Source of the DNA: Lachnospiraceae bacterium
GTDB lineage: Bacteria; Bacillota; Clostridia; Lachnospirales; Lachnospiraceae
NCBI GenBank assembly: GCA_022773965.1
Contig: JALFNQ010000029.1
Coordinates: 1 to 33,089, forward strand
Direction of reading: 5' to 3'
DNA length: 33,089 bases
Shown here: positions 24,815 to 33,089 of the stretch, piece by piece
Numbering within the stretch: position 1 is the stretch's first letter
Layout: the number at the start of each line of letters is the position of its first letter
Position numbers and translations under genes: made by a program
The notes under the pieces: model-generated
Told to the model about the DNA's origin: nothing
Databases searched by the model: none
Seen by the model: the letters and a program-made list of their open reading frames with translations, nothing else

Positions 24815-26170
24815 TCATGCAAGCGGTAATATCATCTCCACCACACATCCATTTTCATTATGCACATGCATACTCCCACCGTGAACGGTAATGATCCTAT
24901 TTGCCATAAATAGTCCCCGTCCATGCGCCGTTCGCGGCATATCTGCGCCTTGATCCGTCAGGCGTTCGATCACCTCTTCCGGCATTCCTGTGCCATTGTC
25001 TGAGATATAGATGTGCGCATCTTTCCCATCTGCATATGCCTGAACCTGAATTTGGCAACCGCCAGGGTTATGTGTGATGCTATTGTTGATCAGATTAAAG
25101 ATTGCCCGTTGCAACAGAGATTGATCTGCCAGAACAGTCATCTTCTCGTCCTTTACATCAAGTTCCACTTCATGCACAGCAGCCAAACCGCTGTTTAAAA
25201 TATCTGAAACAGTTTCCCTTATCAGCGGACATAATCGCACCAGTTTCCGGTCTGTGGGCTGCATGTCGTACTCCAGCGAAGATATCAGGTTCAGATCCTC
25301 GACCAGCTTTTTGATCTTCACCGCCTGTCCGGTAATGGCAGCAGCACGTTTTTTGTTTTCTTCCGACAGCTCTTTCTCATTTTCAAGCATCTGGGAATTT
25401 CCCATAATGACTGCGAGCGGTGTACGCACATCATGCGAAATTCCACTGATCCAGTTTGTCCGCGCATGATCCCGGACGGAAAGTGCTGCATTTTTCCGAT
25501 GAATTGCTAACGATGTATCGTTAATATTTCTCGCCAGTTCTTTAAAAATACCCTTTTCCTTCAATGATACATGTTTTTCCTGCCGCAATTCACTCATTCC
25601 ATTTGTCAGCATGGTAATTCGCCGGTAGAAAAAAGATCCGATCAAAAGCGCTAGTACAGCCGCCAGTAAAAGATTCAGAACCAGAATGCTGATCAGGCGC
25701 CTGGGCAGGCTGTCAAACCACTCCATAGAATATGCCATAGCGTATTTCCCAACCGCCTTTTTGGGCAGGCCGAGAACCAAAAGCCCCTCGTCTCTGGTGC
25801 GGACATAAACCGGATAATCGTTTAAAAACCAACGTGTCATCCTCGCGACGTCATTGATGGAATAATGCATCGGAATATCACCCGGCATATTCTGCGACCA
25901 GAGGACATTCCCATTCTCACCGATCAGAATACAAAAACAGTCATCGGCAAGCAATGACTCATCCGAAAGCGCAAAGCCACCTTCTTCCGTCTCTAGTGAA
26001 TCGCTGATCTGTTCCAACATTCGCTCCGGAGACTGTTCATGAATCTGTGTAGTCGTGTCACTCCCGACAAATAAAAAGCCTAGAAAGTTAATTACCAAAA
26101 GAATTGTTGCGATGAAAGACGACAAAAAGGTGAAACACACAAAAATCTTAAATGCAGTTTTATTCATCAT
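24815..26170 (-). CDS. Sensor histidine kinase of an antimicrobial-peptide-type two-component system
   Basis: 451 residues. Two membrane helices (about 8-35 and 158-181) enclose an extracytoplasmic domain of about 120 residues, so it is not the short-loop BceS type. The dimerisation segment has SHDVRTPLAVIMG with His246. The ATPase domain has NLINNSITHN, DNGTGMP (391-397) and HGRGLF. The gene starts within the end of the response-regulator gene (11-base overlap). With a divergent LanFEG-like exporter next door, it probably senses a cationic peptide or a cell-wall antibiotic (inference). Similar pairs are CprRK and NsrRK. Confidence 0.9.
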   Translation of the reverse strand: MMNKTAFKIFVCFTFLSSFIATILLVINFLGFLFVGSDTTTQIHEQSPERMLEQISDSLETEEGGFALSDESLLADDCFCILIGENGNVLWSQNMPGDIPMHYSINDVARMTRWFLNDYPVYVRTRDEGLLVLGLPKKAVGKYAMAYSMEWFDSLPRRLISILVLNLLLAAVLALLIGSFFYRRITMLTNGMSELRQEKHVSLKEKGIFKELARNINDTSLAIHRKNAALSVRDHARTNWISGISHDVRTPLAVIMGNSQMLENEKELSEENKKRAAAITGQAVKIKKLVEDLNLISSLEYDMQPTDRKLVRLCPLIRETVSDILNSGLAAVHEVELDVKDEKMTVLADQSLLQRAIFNLINNSITHNPGGCQIQVQAYADGKDAHIYISDNGTGMPEEVIERLTDQGADMPRTAHGRGLFMANRIITVHGGSMHVHNENGCVVEMILPLA

Positions 26171-26873
26171 CTGTCACCAGCTTGTATCCAAGCCCTTTCA
26201 CTGTGATCAGATGCTTCGGTGATGACGGATTGGCTTCAATTTTTTCGCGAATCCTGCGGATGTGTACCATCAGTGTGTTTTCATAACCGTAATAAGCATC
26301 TCCCCATGCTGCCATGCACAGTGCGTCATTTGTCACAATACGATTTTGATTCTCATATAGCTTTTTTAGCAGCATATATTCTTTTGCCGTAAATACCTGC
26401 TCCTTTCCCTCTGCCCTCACTGTGGCCGTCGCCAGATCAATATGGCGTGCGCCGAGATCAAATGCCGGTTCCTGTTGACTTTTTTGATACGTTCTGCGCA
26501 GCACCGCCAATATACGCAGTGATAATTCTTTCATCAGAAATGGCTTTACAATATAATCATCTGCACCGAGTCCCAGACCATGAATCCGATCTTCCGCTTC
26601 ACCTTTTGCAGTCAGAAAGATCACCGGAGCCGATGTGATCTGCCGCAGCTTCGCAAACAGCGAAAAGCCGTCTCCGTCAGGCAGCATCACATCCAGAAGC
26701 ATCAACGCAACCGGCTGTGTTTTCACGATCTGCAATGCGGTCTCACAATTTTCTGCCGTATAGATATTGAAAAAACCTTCACTGCGCAGCACTGCCTCTG
26801 TCGTTTTCAACAGTTCTTTTTCATCATCGACAAGCAATAATTTCTTATTCTTTAATTCATCCATCTCTTTCAT
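26160..26873 (-). CDS. OmpR-type response regulator of the same system
   Basis: 237 residues. The receiver has LLLVDDEKE, the phosphoacceptor Asp61 in LLDVMLPDGDG, Thr88 and Lys110 (DDYIVKPF). The winged-helix output domain has FTAKEYMLLKKLYE, ENTLMVHIRRIREKIEANP and KGLGYKLV. The first ATG has GAGG too close; an ATG three codons later is a possible start. It probably activates the divergent exporter by binding direct repeats at 26946-26962. Confidence 0.91.
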   Translation of the reverse strand: MKEMDELKNKKLLLVDDEKELLKTTEAVLRSEGFFNIYTAENCETALQIVKTQPVALMLLDVMLPDGDGFSLFAKLRQITSAPVIFLTAKGEAEDRIHGLGLGADDYIVKPFLMKELSLRILAVLRRTYQKSQQEPAFDLGARHIDLATATVRAEGKEQVFTAKEYMLLKKLYENQNRIVTNDALCMAAWGDAYYGYENTLMVHIRRIREKIEANPSSPKHLITVKGLGYKLVTDDE

Positions 26874-26888
26874 ACCTCACTTGCACTC

Positions 26889-26917
26889 ACTATATCATAT
26901 GGATTTCTTTTCTGAAA
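26889..26917 (-). promoter_or_regulatory. Promoter for the response regulator and kinase genes
   Basis: On the minus strand TTTCAG (26912-26917), 17 bases, TATAGT (26889-26894). The -35 is weak, as expected of an activated promoter. Confidence 0.45.
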
Positions 26918-26942
26918 GGCTCTCTGCGTGTATCTGCAAAAA

Positions 26943-27002
26943 CTTAAGGTTTACGAAAGGTTCCATTAAGTTTATTGACAGCCCGCTCTGCTATCCTAAC
27001 AT
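26943..27002 (+). promoter_or_regulatory. Exporter promoter with a response-regulator-type direct repeat
   Basis: TTGACA (26975-26980) is followed after 16 bases by TAACAT (26997-27002). Upstream are two AAGGTT copies at 26946-26951 and 26957-26962, exactly 11 bp apart, framed by CTTAA (26943-26947) and TTAAG (26966-26970). Direct repeats one helical turn apart just before the -35 are characteristic of OmpR-family regulators. Confidence 0.55.
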
Positions 27003-27083
27003 CAACATCAAATTGAAAAACACTGGTAGCTATCCACTGATATCTCTCAGAAGCTGCTAATCTCAAAGGAAAGGAAATTTTTT

Positions 27084-27815
27084 ATGAAAGAAATTGTAAC
27101 AACAAACAATCTCACCAAAGTATACAAAGACCAGACATGTGTAGACCATCTGGATCTGCACATTCACGAAAAACGGATCTACGGTTTTTTAGGTCCAAAC
27201 GGCGCCGGAAAATCCACAACTCTGAAAATGCTCTTAGGGCTCGTAACACCTACAGAAGGTACCATCGATCTGTTTTCCAAACGAACCACTTCCAAAAACA
27301 GAATCGAGCTTTTACAGCAGATTGGCTCCCTGATTGAATCTCCGTCCTACTATGGACATCTGAATGCCAGAGAAAACTTAAAAATATTCGCCACACTTTT
27401 ACAGGTTCCCGACAGCAACATCGAAAAAGTATTACAGATCGTCCGACTTGATAAACATCAGCAAAAAGCCGTATCCAAGTTTTCCCTTGGTATGAAACAG
27501 CGCCTGGGACTCGCATCCGCGCTGCTCTCCTTCCCAAAGCTGCTCATTCTCGATGAACCCACAAACGGACTGGATCCAGCAGGTATTCAGGAGATGCGCG
27601 AGCTGATCAAGTCATTGCCCAAGCAGTACGGCATGACAGTCATCGTATCCAGCCATCTGCTGTCCGAGATTGACCAGATGGCAGAGGATATCGGAATCAT
27701 TGCAAACGGCAGGCTGATGTATCAAGGGGAATTGAATAAACTCCATGCGACAGAATCTGGCAAATCGCTGGAGGAAATTTTTCTTGATCTGACCGGAAAG
27801 GAGCAAAGCCTATGA
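27084..27815 (+). CDS. ABC exporter ATPase (bacitracin/lantibiotic-resistance type)
   Basis: 243 residues. Walker A is GPNGAGKST, the signature is FSLGMKQRLGLA, Walker B is LLILDEPTNGLDP, and the switch His is in SSHLL. The sequence follows the BcrA/LanF pattern (LLGLVTPTEGTIDLF). It powers the two permeases that follow, and its stop overlaps the first permease start (ATGA). The ribosome site AAAGGAAAGG precedes the ATG. Expression probably responds to the adjacent two-component system. Confidence 0.94.
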   Translation: MKEIVTTNNLTKVYKDQTCVDHLDLHIHEKRIYGFLGPNGAGKSTTLKMLLGLVTPTEGTIDLFSKRTTSKNRIELLQQIGSLIESPSYYGHLNARENLKIFATLLQVPDSNIEKVLQIVRLDKHQQKAVSKFSLGMKQRLGLASALLSFPKLLILDEPTNGLDPAGIQEMRELIKSLPKQYGMTVIVSSHLLSEIDQMAEDIGIIANGRLMYQGELNKLHATESGKSLEEIFLDLTGKEQSL

Positions 27816-28573
27816 TCACACTGCTTCAATGTGAATACCGAAAAACGAGACGAACATATCTTTTTCTGACGGCTCTTGGCATCACGGTTATTCAGCTCTG
27901 CTGGGCGTTGTACGGAACCCATCCCGAAGATACTCTGCAATGGGGCTGGATGATGTTTTTGTATCAGCTTCCACTCGTCAATGCCATTTTTTTACCGATT
28001 TTGTCCATCATCGTCTCTTCACGCCTTGCAGATCTCGAACACAAGGGCGCCATGCTCAAATACCTAACTGTCATCACAGATAAGAAATACATCTATGATG
28101 CAAAGCTGATCTACGGTCTTTCCATTGTGCTGCTCTGCAGCCTGTTCAGCTGGGGCACAACGATCCTGTTTGGGTACATCATCGGTTTTTCAGGTGATGT
28201 TCCACTTCGGCTGTATGTACTGTATCTGCTTTTTACGCTCACGCCGACCGCCGTCATCTACCAGCTCTTGCATGCACTGGCCCTGCTGTTTCGAAATCAG
28301 GCAGTCACTTTTTTTACCGGAATCACCGGCGCCTTTATCGGACTGTTTTCCATGTTTCTGCCGCAGTTTCCGATCCTGCGCAAGCTGTTGCCCTGGGGCT
28401 ATTACGGTGCATTACAGTTCGTTGGCATGTTCGGATGGACAAAGGAAACACGCATGAGAAATGTCTATTTCTCAGCCATGGACATTGACTGGCCTGCCTT
28501 TGGGATTCTGATCATCATGAGTATCGTGATCTATCTGATTGGAAAAAAACTATTTGAAAAAAAAGAGGTCTAA
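27812..28573 (+). CDS. ABC exporter permease, LanE/EpiE/BcrB-like
   Basis: 253 residues with six predicted membrane segments, starting with a cytosolic basic segment CEYRKTRRTYLFL that is typical of lantibiotic-immunity permeases. The motif SRLADLEHKGAMLKYL between helices 2 and 3 matches this group. It starts inside the ATPase stop codon and is followed by a second, distantly similar permease, the LanFEG arrangement. Confidence 0.85.
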   Translation: MITLLQCEYRKTRRTYLFLTALGITVIQLCWALYGTHPEDTLQWGWMMFLYQLPLVNAIFLPILSIIVSSRLADLEHKGAMLKYLTVITDKKYIYDAKLIYGLSIVLLCSLFSWGTTILFGYIIGFSGDVPLRLYVLYLLFTLTPTAVIYQLLHALALLFRNQAVTFFTGITGAFIGLFSMFLPQFPILRKLLPWGYYGALQFVGMFGWTKETRMRNVYFSAMDIDWPAFGILIIMSIVIYLIGKKLFEKKEV

Positions 28574-28577
28574 ACAT

Positions 28578-29306
28578 ATGCTACTACGTTTATTAAAAGC
28601 CGAACGCTTGAAATTAAAGCGTTCTCCCGTATGGCTCGCATTTTTACTGATGCCTATTGTTCCGGCGCTTCTCGGAACACTCAACTACATTGGAAATATC
28701 GATATACTGAAAAGTGAATGGTACAGCTTGTGGACACAGCATACGCTCTTCACCTGCTACTTCTTTCTTCCGGTCATGGTAGGCATATACTGTGCTTATC
28801 TGATGCGGCTGGAGCATGATCAGCACAATTGGAACAAAATGCTGACCATGCCAGTGCAAAGACCGCTGATTTTTCTTGCAAAGCTGATCACTGCATCCGT
28901 TATGATCCTGCTCAGCGAGCTGTGGATTGGCATCCTGTTTGTATTATCCGGTAAGCTCATTGGTATGACTGCCGCTGTTCCTCTTCGCTCTGTAGCCATC
29001 TGGTGCCTGTTTGGCACACTGGGCGGTACGGTTATGGCAGCAATACAGCTTTTGATCTCACTCTCGATCAAAAGCTTTACCCTGCCTATTGGTATCTCTC
29101 TGGCTGGTGGAATCTCCGGTCTTATATTTCTTGCCAAAAATCTAGGACATATCTGGCTCTATTCGCTCATGGCCTACGGTATGAACTCCAATGCCCCTCA
29201 ACAGATGCTAAAGAGCGGTTATGCAGGCTTTGTGATCATTTGTGTGGTATATATACTCATCATTACAAGCTTCGCCTCCGCACTCATGAATCGCAGGGAA
29301 CTGTAA
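28578..29306 (+). CDS. ABC exporter permease, LanG/MutG-like
   Basis: 242 residues from the ATG at 28578 (AGAGG 9 bases upstream); an upstream in-frame ATG at 28539 lies inside the previous gene and lacks a site. The N-terminus LLRLLKAERLKLKRSPVW and six membrane segments match the partner permease of immunity exporters. LEHDQHNWNKMLTMP is the group motif also seen in altered form in the first permease. It completes a LanFEG-type exporter; no lantibiotic gene is in the window, so it probably gives resistance to outside peptides. Confidence 0.85.
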   Translation: MLLRLLKAERLKLKRSPVWLAFLLMPIVPALLGTLNYIGNIDILKSEWYSLWTQHTLFTCYFFLPVMVGIYCAYLMRLEHDQHNWNKMLTMPVQRPLIFLAKLITASVMILLSELWIGILFVLSGKLIGMTAAVPLRSVAIWCLFGTLGGTVMAAIQLLISLSIKSFTLPIGISLAGGISGLIFLAKNLGHIWLYSLMAYGMNSNAPQQMLKSGYAGFVIICVVYILIITSFASALMNRREL

Positions 29307-29312
29307 TTCAAA

Positions 29313-29356
29313 ACGGCGGCATTCCCCTCTTAATCCCGGAATACCGCCGTCTTTCT
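29313..29356 (+). terminator. Terminator of the exporter operon
   Basis: ACGGCGG-C-ATTCC and GGAAT-A-CCGCCGT form a long stem with one internal mismatch, followed by CTTTCT. It lies just after the second permease stop. Confidence 0.82.
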
Positions 29357-29374
29357 ATCATATATTGATCATTC

Positions 29375-29401
29375 GTAGCCGTTCAGTACCTTCAAAGTTA
29401 C
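29375..29401. repeat. Dispersed palindromic element, copy B, with perfect 8-bp target duplication
   Basis: On the minus strand the 27-bp element runs from GTAAC to GCTAC and carries the core GAAGGTACTGAAC, shared exactly with the argG-leader copy. Perfect 8-bp direct repeats GATCATTC flank it at 29367-29374 and 29402-29409. The right repeat touches the stop codon of the ABC gene. This is the freshest-looking copy. Confidence 0.78.
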
Positions 29402-29408
29402 GATCATT

Positions 29409-31262
29409 CTACGATGCACTACTCGTCTTCTCAAACTGACTCAGGTACAGATCCGCGTAGAATCCGCCCAGTGCGATCAGTTCGTCATGCGTTCCCTGTT
29501 CGATGATATCGCCGTCCTTCATGACAAGGATCAGATCCGCATTTTTAATCGTGGAAAGGCGATGGGCGATCACAAAGCTCGTTCTGCCCTTCATGAGGTT
29601 ATCCATCGCTTTCTGGATCCGCTGTTCGGTTCTCGTATCTACGGAACTGGTCGCCTCGTCTAAAATCATAATTGGATTGTCTGCAAGGATCGCCCGGGCG
29701 ATGGTAAGAAGCTGCTTCTGACCCTGTGAGACATTGCTCGCTTCCTCATTCAGCTCCATCTGATAGCCGCCGGGAAGTGTCTGGATAAAATGATGGGCAT
29801 GTGCAGCCTTTGCTGCCGCAATGACTTCTTCATCCGTCGCATCCAGCCTGCCATAACGGATATTTTCCATAATGGTGCCCTTAAACAGCCACGTATCCTG
29901 TAGTACCATACCAAACTGGCGGCGCAGGTCATCACGGTTGAAATCCCGGATGTCATGACCGTCCACATAGATTGCGCCCTGATTCACATTGTAAAAACGC
30001 AACAACAGCTTGACCATCGTCGTTTTTCCGGCTCCCGTAGGTCCCACGATCGCCACGGTCTGTCCTGCCTTCACTTCGCTGCTGAAATCATGGATAATGA
30101 TCTTATCCGGATCATACCCGAACCGTACATGCGAGAAGGTGACATCTCCCTTTGCCTCTCCGATCTGCACCGGATGCTCAGCGATACTGCTCTCTTCCTC
30201 CTCATCCAGAAACTCAAATACACGCTCAGCCGCCGCTGCCATAGACTGAAGCATATTGGAAATCTGTGCCAGCTGGTTGATAGGCTGCGTAAAATTCTTT
30301 ACATACTGGATAAACGCCTGAATATCGCCCACCTCAATGACGCGCTTCGCTGCCAGAAGGCTTCCGGAAACTGCCACCGCCACATAGCCAAGATTGCCGA
30401 CAAACACCATGATCGGCTGCATCATACCGGAGAGAAACTGCGACTTCCACGCAGATTCATACAGCTTGGCATTTGTCTCGTCAAAGGTTCGGAGCACCTG
30501 CTCTTCCCGGTTAAATACCTTCACAACATGATGCCCACTGTAAACCTCCTCCACCTGTCCATTGACCTCACCAAGATACTTCTGCTGGTTTGTGAAATGT
30601 TTCTGTGAAAACCTCATAACAAACATCATCAGCATCATGGAAATCGGCAGAATCACAAGGGCGATCAAAGTCATCAGGGGACTGATCGTAAGCATCATAA
30701 TAAACACACCGATGATCGTCGCAATGGACGTGATCAGCTGTGTAATTGCCTGATTCAGGCTCTGCCCCATCGTATCCACATCATTTGTAATGCGGGATAA
30801 CACTTCTCCAACTGTCCGGGATTCAAAATACTTCATCGGCATACGGTTAATCTTCTCAGAAATTTCCTTACGCATCCGAAACGTCATCTTCTGAGAGATA
30901 CCTGTCATGATCCAGCCCTGCACAAACGAGAATACCGCACTGCACACATAAATTGCAAGCAATATAAGCAAAATCCGCCCGATCTTCCCAAAATCAATAC
31001 CATTGCTACCGGAAAGCTTACTCATCAGCCCGTTAAACAATTCTGTAGTCGCACGGCTGAGTATCTTTGGACCCACCACATTAAAAACAGTACTTGCCAC
31101 CGCAAAGATCATAACCACTATCAGCGCCGGCTTATAACTGCTCATATATGTGATTATTTTTTTGATCGTACCTTTAAAATCCTTTGCCTTTTCCGCGGGT
31201 GCGCCATGACCATGACCATGCCCCATGGATCCGCGTCTGGGGCGGTTATTTGTCTGTGCCAT
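29409..31262 (-). CDS. Heterodimeric ABC exporter subunit with the consensus ATPase site residues
   Basis: 617 residues from the ATG at 31260-31262, preceded by AAGGAGG about 9 bases away; a TTG two codons earlier is not favoured. The N-terminus is unusual: basic, then GHGHGHG. Six membrane segments (about 40-320) precede the nucleotide domain. Walker A is GPTGAGKTT (407-415), the signature is NVSQGQKQL instead of LSGGQ, Walker B is ILDEATSSVD with the catalytic Glu536, and the switch is His567. It forms a pair with the gene upstream, with which it shares a TGATG overlap. Homologues include LmrD, BmrD and TM288, which export drugs or lipids. Confidence 0.94.
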   Translation of the reverse strand: MAQTNNRPRRGSMGHGHGHGAPAEKAKDFKGTIKKIITYMSSYKPALIVVMIFAVASTVFNVVGPKILSRATTELFNGLMSKLSGSNGIDFGKIGRILLILLAIYVCSAVFSFVQGWIMTGISQKMTFRMRKEISEKINRMPMKYFESRTVGEVLSRITNDVDTMGQSLNQAITQLITSIATIIGVFIMMLTISPLMTLIALVILPISMMLMMFVMRFSQKHFTNQQKYLGEVNGQVEEVYSGHHVVKVFNREEQVLRTFDETNAKLYESAWKSQFLSGMMQPIMVFVGNLGYVAVAVSGSLLAAKRVIEVGDIQAFIQYVKNFTQPINQLAQISNMLQSMAAAAERVFEFLDEEEESSIAEHPVQIGEAKGDVTFSHVRFGYDPDKIIIHDFSSEVKAGQTVAIVGPTGAGKTTMVKLLLRFYNVNQGAIYVDGHDIRDFNRDDLRRQFGMVLQDTWLFKGTIMENIRYGRLDATDEEVIAAAKAAHAHHFIQTLPGGYQMELNEEASNVSQGQKQLLTIARAILADNPIMILDEATSSVDTRTEQRIQKAMDNLMKGRTSFVIAHRLSTIKNADLILVMKDGDIIEQGTHDELIALGGFYADLYLSQFEKTSSAS

Positions 31263-33089
31263 CAGCAAACACCTCCTTTCAGTTCTTCCTCAGAAAGCTG
31301 GGAGCTTGCAATTTCCTGATATGCCTCACAGTTCTCCAGCAGCTCCTTATGGGTTCCCTTGCCCACGATCCGGCCATCCTCCAAAACGAGTATCTGGTCT
31401 GCATGAAGGATCGTATTGATTCGCTGTGCAACAATGATCACTGTTGCATCCTTCGTCTTTTCTGCCAATGCTTTTCGCAGTGCTGCGTCTGTCTTATAAT
31501 CAAGCGCAGAAAAACTATCATCGAAAATCAAAACCTTCGGCTGTTTTGCGATAGCTCTGGCAATGGAAAGCCGCTGCTTCTGTCCACCGGAAACATTCGT
31601 TCCACCCTGCGCGATCTCACTGTGATACTGATCCGGTTTTTCTTCGATAAATTCTGTCGCCTGCGCGATCTGCGCAGCCTCCTTCATCTGTTCATCCGTG
31701 ATATCCTCACCGCCAAACTTCAGATTTGACTCGATATCTCCGGAGAAAAGGATACCCTTCTGCGGCACCATACCGAGCAGACTGCGAAGCTTCTTCTGCG
31801 ACAGCTCGCGGATATCAATACCATCGATGGTGATACTTCCCTTTGTCACATCATAGAACCGCGGGATCAGGTTGACCAGCGTACTCTTGCCGCATCCGGT
31901 ACTTCCGATGATCGCTGTTGTCTTACCGGGCTCTGCCGCAAAGGATATGTCTGCCAGTGCATCCTCATCGGCACCTTCATACCGGAAAGACACATCATGA
32001 AACTCGACCATTCCACGCCAGTCCTGTTTTTCCTCATCACGGACAGTCTTTGCATCAGAAATCGTACTCTGTGTACGGATCACCTCATCAATACGATCCG
32101 CAGCCACACCTGCCCGGGGCAACATTACAGACACCATCGTGATCATCAGGAAGGACATAATGATCTGCATCGTGTAAGTAATAAATGCAATCATATCACC
32201 CACCTGAAGGTTTCCCACATCTATACCTTTTCCGCCAACCCACACGATCAGTACGGTCACACCATTCATGATCATCATCATGGCAGGCATCATCATTGTC
32301 ATGACACGGTTTGTAAAGAGCTGTGTACGCATCAGATCTTTATTAGCCACATCAAACCGCTCTTCCTCAATATGCTCCCGTGAAAATGCACGAATGACCG
32401 GAAGTCCGGTCAGGATCTCCCGGGATACCAGATTCAGGCGGTCTACCAGCTTTTGCATGATCTTAAATTTCGGCAGAGTGACAGCCATTAAGGTCAATAC
32501 CAGTCCACTGATCACAATAACTGCCAGCACAATGATCCATCCCATCCCTGTTCTGGTACTGATCACCTTTAAAATACCGCCAATACCAAGGATCGGTGCA
32601 TAAAAGACCATACGCAGCAGCATCACAGAAACCATCTGTATCTGCTGAATATCGTTTGTGCTACGCGTAATCAGAGAAGCGGTCGAAAAGCGGTTCATCT
32701 CCACACTGGAAAAGCCCAGAACATTCTGAAACACCTTTCCCCGCAGCTCCATGCCGATCTTCGCAGCTGTCTTTGCTGACAAATAGCCGCACAGGATCGC
32801 TGCCGCAAGCATCAGAATCGACAGCCCCATCATTTTCGCGCCTGTAATGAGCAGATAATTCCGCTGCATTTTATTCAGATCGACCCCGCATGCCTCATAT
32901 TCCTCTGTCACTCCCTGAATGGCAATCTGTGTGAGAATCGAATCACTGATCTCCCCAAACTGCGAAAGCATCTGTTCCATATGGTCAGGGTCAGCGCTCA
33001 CAGCCGCCATCTGAGCAGCATCCATGCCGTTTTCCGACATCAGCTCCTCCATGTGGCTGCCTGCATAGAGCATCACAAAGGGCTGCTCC
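31262..33089 (-). CDS. Heterodimeric ABC exporter subunit with degenerate ATPase site (5' end outside window)
   Basis: About 609 residues are visible. The frame is open to the window end (it reads EQPFVMLYAG before the first internal Met), so the N-terminus and first membrane helix are missing. Several more helices follow. The nucleotide domain has Walker A GSTGCGKST and the signature NVSGGQKQR. Walker B is LIFDDSFSALD, where Asp replaces the catalytic Glu, and the switch position reads VAQR with Gln for His. These changes mark the non-catalytic site of asymmetric exporters such as LmrC, BmrC and TM287. The strong terminal site AAAGGAGG for the partner lies within its last codons. Confidence 0.93.
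   Translation of the reverse strand, partial: EQPFVMLYAGSHMEELMSENGMDAAQMAAVSADPDHMEQMLSQFGEISDSILTQIAIQGVTEEYEACGVDLNKMQRNYLLITGAKMMGLSILMLAAAILCGYLSAKTAAKIGMELRGKVFQNVLGFSSVEMNRFSTASLITRSTNDIQQIQMVSVMLLRMVFYAPILGIGGILKVISTRTGMGWIIVLAVIVISGLVLTLMAVTLPKFKIMQKLVDRLNLVSREILTGLPVIRAFSREHIEEERFDVANKDLMRTQLFTNRVMTMMMPAMMMIMNGVTVLIVWVGGKGIDVGNLQVGDMIAFITYTMQIIMSFLMITMVSVMLPRAGVAADRIDEVIRTQSTISDAKTVRDEEKQDWRGMVEFHDVSFRYEGADEDALADISFAAEPGKTTAIIGSTGCGKSTLVNLIPRFYDVTKGSITIDGIDIRELSQKKLRSLLGMVPQKGILFSGDIESNLKFGGEDITDEQMKEAAQIAQATEFIEEKPDQYHSEIAQGGTNVSGGQKQRLSIARAIAKQPKVLIFDDSFSALDYKTDAALRKALAEKTKDATVIIVAQRINTILHADQILVLEDGRIVGKGTHKELLENCEAYQEIASSQLSEEELKGGVC

Noticed and set aside
29955-30608. 217-residue open frame on the plus strand
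   Set aside because: It is a shadow of the ABC exporter gene; composition is His/Leu/Arg-rich as usual for reverse-frame readings.

Overview
The window comes from a low-to-moderate GC Gram-positive anaerobe, most likely a Lachnospiraceae member (Clostridia). This is inferred from gene content and style: strong AGGAGG ribosome sites, sigma-A promoters of TTGNNN-17-TATNNT type, the BlaI/BlaR1 pair, and an AAA-ATPase/PDDEXK gene of a family common in gut Clostridia. No species can be named from the sequence alone. No rRNA, tRNA or CRISPR array was seen.

Layout. (1) 1-1071, minus strand: the 5' part of a solute-binding lipoprotein gene, a decayed response-regulator receiver fragment in its leader, and a promoter. 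(2) 1128-7470, minus: a competence-type operon in the order comEA, OmpR-type response regulator, histidine kinase, GerMN lipoprotein, comEC, with a promoter just upstream of comEA. (3) 7478-14382: arginine biosynthesis. On the minus strand lie argC, a GNAT acetyltransferase, argJ, argB and argD; argG is divergent. The 430-bp gap between argC and argG holds two facing promoters and a phased row of ARG boxes (ArgR sites). (4) 14475-19077, minus: M14 zinc carboxypeptidase, a small coiled-coil/HTH protein, an unrecognised 563-residue protein and a two-lobed GNAT-like protein. (5) 19084-22975: blaI-blaR1 with two BlaI-type operators on its promoter, divergent from a CDF cation-efflux gene; three 21-bp tandem repeats lie between the promoters. 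(6) 22981-24675: AAA-ATPase/PDDEXK protein of unknown role. (7) 24736-29350: histidine kinase and response regulator, divergent from a three-gene ABC exporter of the lantibiotic-immunity (LanFEG/BcrAB) type. (8) 29409-33089, minus: a heterodimeric multidrug-type ABC exporter, its first gene cut by the window end.

How the genes work together. ArgJ with a feedback-type ArgB indicates the cyclic (acetyl-recycling) arginine pathway; argF and argH are not here. ComEA and ComEC are the DNA receptor and the inner-membrane channel for DNA uptake. The two-component system and GerMN lipoprotein between them recall actinobacterial mtrA-mtrB-lpqB. BlaI/BlaR1, the LanFEG-like exporter with its two-component system, and the heterodimeric exporter form an envelope-stress and drug-response zone.

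The strongest unexplained signal is a set of five short intergenic palindromes (27-52 bp) with GTAAC/GTTAC-type ends at 1111, 12752, 13038, 21935 and 29375. Four are flanked by direct 8-bp repeats at the exact element ends (one perfect, three with 6 of 8 matching), as expected of tiny transposed elements. They sit in leaders of argC, argG and the cation-efflux gene, at the comEC stop codon, and against the end of an ABC gene.
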